From: Thermoanaerobaculaceae bacterium
GTDB lineage: Bacteria; Acidobacteriota; UBA4820
Assembly: GCA_012798145.1 (NCBI GenBank)
Contig: JAAZNT010000257.1
Coordinates: 1 to 15,612 of the forward strand
Direction: 5' to 3'
DNA length: 15,612 nt
The notes beneath the pieces are model-generated. The model was not told the origin of the DNA. It did no database searches and was given only the letters and a program-made list of their open reading frames with translations. Position numbers and translations under genes: made by a program. This document shows, in pieces, positions 13,734-15,612 of the stretch; positions within the stretch are counted from its first letter, which is position 1, and every line of letters begins with the position of its first letter.

Positions 13734-14593
13734 TTGAAATATTCAAACTGATGAACAATCTTCGTCAGCATTCTATCCGGAGTGTAGAATCTTTTAATTT
13801 CTTCGCAGATATTTTTTGAGTTAAATTTGAATTCGTCATAGTATTTAACATTCTTGTCTTTGTCAAAACAAATTACTTTTGTGTTATTACCTTTTTGGTC
13901 GTATTGGTATCTGTAACTTGACTGCTCTGCACCTTTATCGTCATAGATTATTTTGTCGCGTAAAAACCATTTTTCATCATATTGATTTTCAGTTCTCATT
14001 TGAAGTTTACCGCTGTCGCTGTATCTATAAATCTCTTTGGCATTTTCTTTGTCAAAATCTTCTTTATAGAGATAATCAAGATAGTATTCAAGATACTTTC
14101 CCTCTTTTAATTTCTTGATTGTTATCGTCTTTTTATCTTCGCTATAAATGAAAGCGTAACTTTCAATAACCGCCCCATTCTCTTTTTGAACTTCCTTGCT
14201 TTCAATTCTTCCGTCCTTGTATTTGTAAACTGTTCGGCTTATAAGATTATTATCCTTTGAATATTCCTCCTCTTTAATAAGATCGAAGGAATCGTTGTAA
14301 AAAAATTTGACTGTTTTGGTTAATTCATCTTTTTCGTAAGTTTTCAGAACGACAAGATTGCCGTTTTGGTCAAATTCCTGTTCAATAATTTTGAACTTTT
14401 TTCCTGTTTCCTTCCTGTCAACAATTTCGTATTTGATAGCAGTAATCTTTTTAATCTTTGCTTCTTTTATTTGATTTCTAAATTTTTCTCTCTCGTTTTT
14501 TTCCATTGCGGTCTTGACCGGCTCTGTTGCTAAAATACTCATAAAGACTAATACAACAGAAAGCGCTACCAAAAATATTTTTTTATTTCTCAT
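13730..14593 (-). CDS. secreted charged protein with YD-like strand repeats
   Basis: The 287 residues start with a signal peptide (RNKKIFLVALSVVLVFMSIL, cut near ATEP). The rest is rich in Lys, Glu, Tyr and Asp and is built of short beta units such as EFDQNGNLVVLKTYEKDEL, YSKDNNLISRTVYKYKDG, YSDSGKLQMRTENQYDE and YDDKGAEQSSYRYQYDQKGN. These resemble the (Y/F)D-x-(N/K)G-x-L pattern of YD/RHS-like or MORN-like repeats, probably a twisted sheet outside the cell. No catalytic motif is seen. The ATG at 14593 lies inside the end of the epimerase gene (11-base overlap), with GGGGG just before it. Its function is unknown. Confidence 0.78.
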   Translation of the reverse strand: MRNKKIFLVALSVVLVFMSILATEPVKTAMEKNEREKFRNQIKEAKIKKITAIKYEIVDRKETGKKFKIIEQEFDQNGNLVVLKTYEKDELTKTVKFFYNDSFDLIKEEEYSKDNNLISRTVYKYKDGRIESKEVQKENGAVIESYAFIYSEDKKTITIKKLKEGKYLEYYLDYLYKEDFDKENAKEIYRYSDSGKLQMRTENQYDEKWFLRDKIIYDDKGAEQSSYRYQYDQKGNNTKVICFDKDKNVKYYDEFKFNSKNICEEIKRFYTPDRMLTKIVHQFEYFK

Positions 14594-15581
14594 TTTTTAC
14601 CCCCAGTCCTTTTAAGAAAAATTCAACGGTTCGCCTTATGCCCTCCTGAAATGAAATCAAGGGGCGAAAAGCAAGTTCTCTTCGAATTTTTTCTGCACTT
14701 AAAGTCCTTTTCTGATCTTCAGCCGCTCTACCTTTTTCATATTTTATAAGTCTTTGAAGTTCTTTTAAATCTTTTTTTAACAAATGAGCCGTATGTACAA
14801 GGACTTCAGAAATGACATCATTCTGGCTTTTTGGATTGTTTGCACCAATGTGATAAACCTCTCCGCTTTTACCTTCTTCAAGGACTTTCAGAACGCCTCT
14901 GTTGTGGTCGTCTACATAAATCCAATCTCTGATAATAGCTCCATCACCGAAAATTCTTATTTCTTCATTATTTGCCGCTTTTTTGATAATCATAGGAATA
15001 AATTTGTCTTCAGATTGAAATTGTCCATATATATTCGTGGTTCTTGTTGAAACGACATCAACGCCGAATGTTTTGTGGTAGGCAAAAGAGAAAAGGTCAG
15101 CCCCTGCTTTGCTTGCCGCGTATGGAGTCGTAGGAATCAAAGGGCTTTCTTCTGTGAATTCCTCCTCCTTCATTGTCCCATAAACTTCGTATGAAGATAG
15201 ATGGATAAATCTCACTTTCTTGTATTTGCTCAAATTCCTGACTTCTTCCAAAAGCCGAACCGTTCTTTCAATATTCACTTCAGCAAAATCACAGGGGTCT
15301 CCCATCTCTTTTCCAGATGGGTTTTTAGCGGCAAAATGGAGAACATAATCAAACTTTTTTTCTTCGAAAACATCTTTAAGTTTCTTATCATTGAGGTCAA
15401 ATTTTCTTATGTCAATTCTCTCTCCATATTTTTCTTTAAGCCCAAAAAGCGTCGGCGTGATTTCTTTTCCGCCCATATTGTCAACAACACAAATTTTCCA
15501 ATCCTGTTTCTCTTTTAAGACAAGCCGTACAAAATTCCCTCCGACAAAACCTCCGCCGCCGGTGACAAGGATTGATTTCAT
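14583..15581 (-). CDS. NAD-dependent sugar-nucleotide epimerase/dehydratase (extended SDR)
   Basis: The 332 residues carry the Rossmann motif TGGGGFVG (G8-x2-G11-x2-G14), FDYVLHFAA, the catalytic Y154-x3-K158 in TPYAASKAG, and RTTNIYG, then FGDGAIIRDWIYVDDHNRGV, a block shared with dTDP-glucose 4,6-dehydratases. At the place of the usual T-D-E of those enzymes it has S130-Y131-E132, so the catalytic Asp is replaced by Tyr while Glu is kept. This makes a plain RmlB assignment unsafe; it may be an epimerase or another dehydratase acting on a nucleoside-diphosphate sugar for surface glycans. The ATG at 15581 has AGAAAGG upstream. Genes further upstream are outside the window. Confidence 0.88.
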   Translation of the reverse strand: MKSILVTGGGGFVGGNFVRLVLKEKQDWKICVVDNMGGKEITPTLFGLKEKYGERIDIRKFDLNDKKLKDVFEEKKFDYVLHFAAKNPSGKEMGDPCDFAEVNIERTVRLLEEVRNLSKYKKVRFIHLSSYEVYGTMKEEEFTEESPLIPTTPYAASKAGADLFSFAYHKTFGVDVVSTRTTNIYGQFQSEDKFIPMIIKKAANNEEIRIFGDGAIIRDWIYVDDHNRGVLKVLEEGKSGEVYHIGANNPKSQNDVISEVLVHTAHLLKKDLKELQRLIKYEKGRAAEDQKRTLSAEKIRRELAFRPLISFQEGIRRTVEFFLKGLGVKNEK

Positions 15582-15612
15582 TTTGAGATTTTGACCTTTC
15601 TTATACGCTCTC

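Noticed and set aside
1..15612. CRISPR array, tRNA or rRNA genes
   Set aside because: No regularly spaced direct repeats and no cloverleaf or rRNA-like stretches were seen in the intergenic regions.

Overview
The window is AT-rich bacterial DNA using the standard code: several genes end in TGA, and in four of them that TGA overlaps the next start. Every supported gene lies on the minus strand, so transcription runs from high to low coordinates. Dense overlapping operons, Shine-Dalgarno sites of the GGAG type, a PAPS-forming kinase, SPASM-type radical SAM chemistry, two DUF-family secreted proteins and a Xer-type recombinase fit a Gram-negative-type bacterium from a poorly cultured lineage. 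The phylum cannot be fixed from the sequence.

Right part (15581 to 12930): a three-gene operon with overlapping ends. It encodes an NAD-dependent sugar-nucleotide epimerase/dehydratase, a secreted charged repeat-like protein, and a secreted DUF4846 protein.

Middle (12856 to about 9021): a mobile section that looks like a small integron-like array. A tyrosine recombinase with an extra N-terminal domain is followed, in the same orientation, by two gene cassettes. Cassette A (11692 to 9993) holds a restriction-modification pair: a beta-class DNA methyltransferase and a BglII/BstYI-type endonuclease. Cassette B (9992 to 9027) holds an eight-helix membrane protein of unknown function. Each cassette ends in an imperfect palindrome with attC architecture (GCCTAAC ... 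GTTRRRY with paired inner arms). A related half-site lies between the recombinase and cassette A. The recombinase lacks the insertion typical of integron IntI, which makes the pairing unusual.

Next (8665 to 7301): a PRiA4_ORF3-like protein, a stretch that may be gene debris, and a NimA-like flavin-binding protein.

Left part (7255 to 1): a good sigma70-type promoter starts a long, tightly packed operon. In order it encodes a secreted DUF3887 protein, a ribbon-helix-helix regulator, an alkaline-phosphatase-superfamily (AP) hydrolase, APS kinase, a PHP-domain phosphoesterase, a second AP hydrolase, a radical SAM/SPASM protein, a sulfatase-fold protein, and the start of one more gene. APS kinase makes PAPS, and the coupled PHP enzyme could remove the by-product pAp; the AP hydrolases may act on sulfated or phosphorylated conjugates. 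Two of the three AP-fold genes carry an in-frame stop after which the protein clearly continues. Three unrelated proteins of this operon (the regulator, APS kinase and the sulfatase-fold protein) share a C-terminal tag ending in (L/M)GY(L/F).
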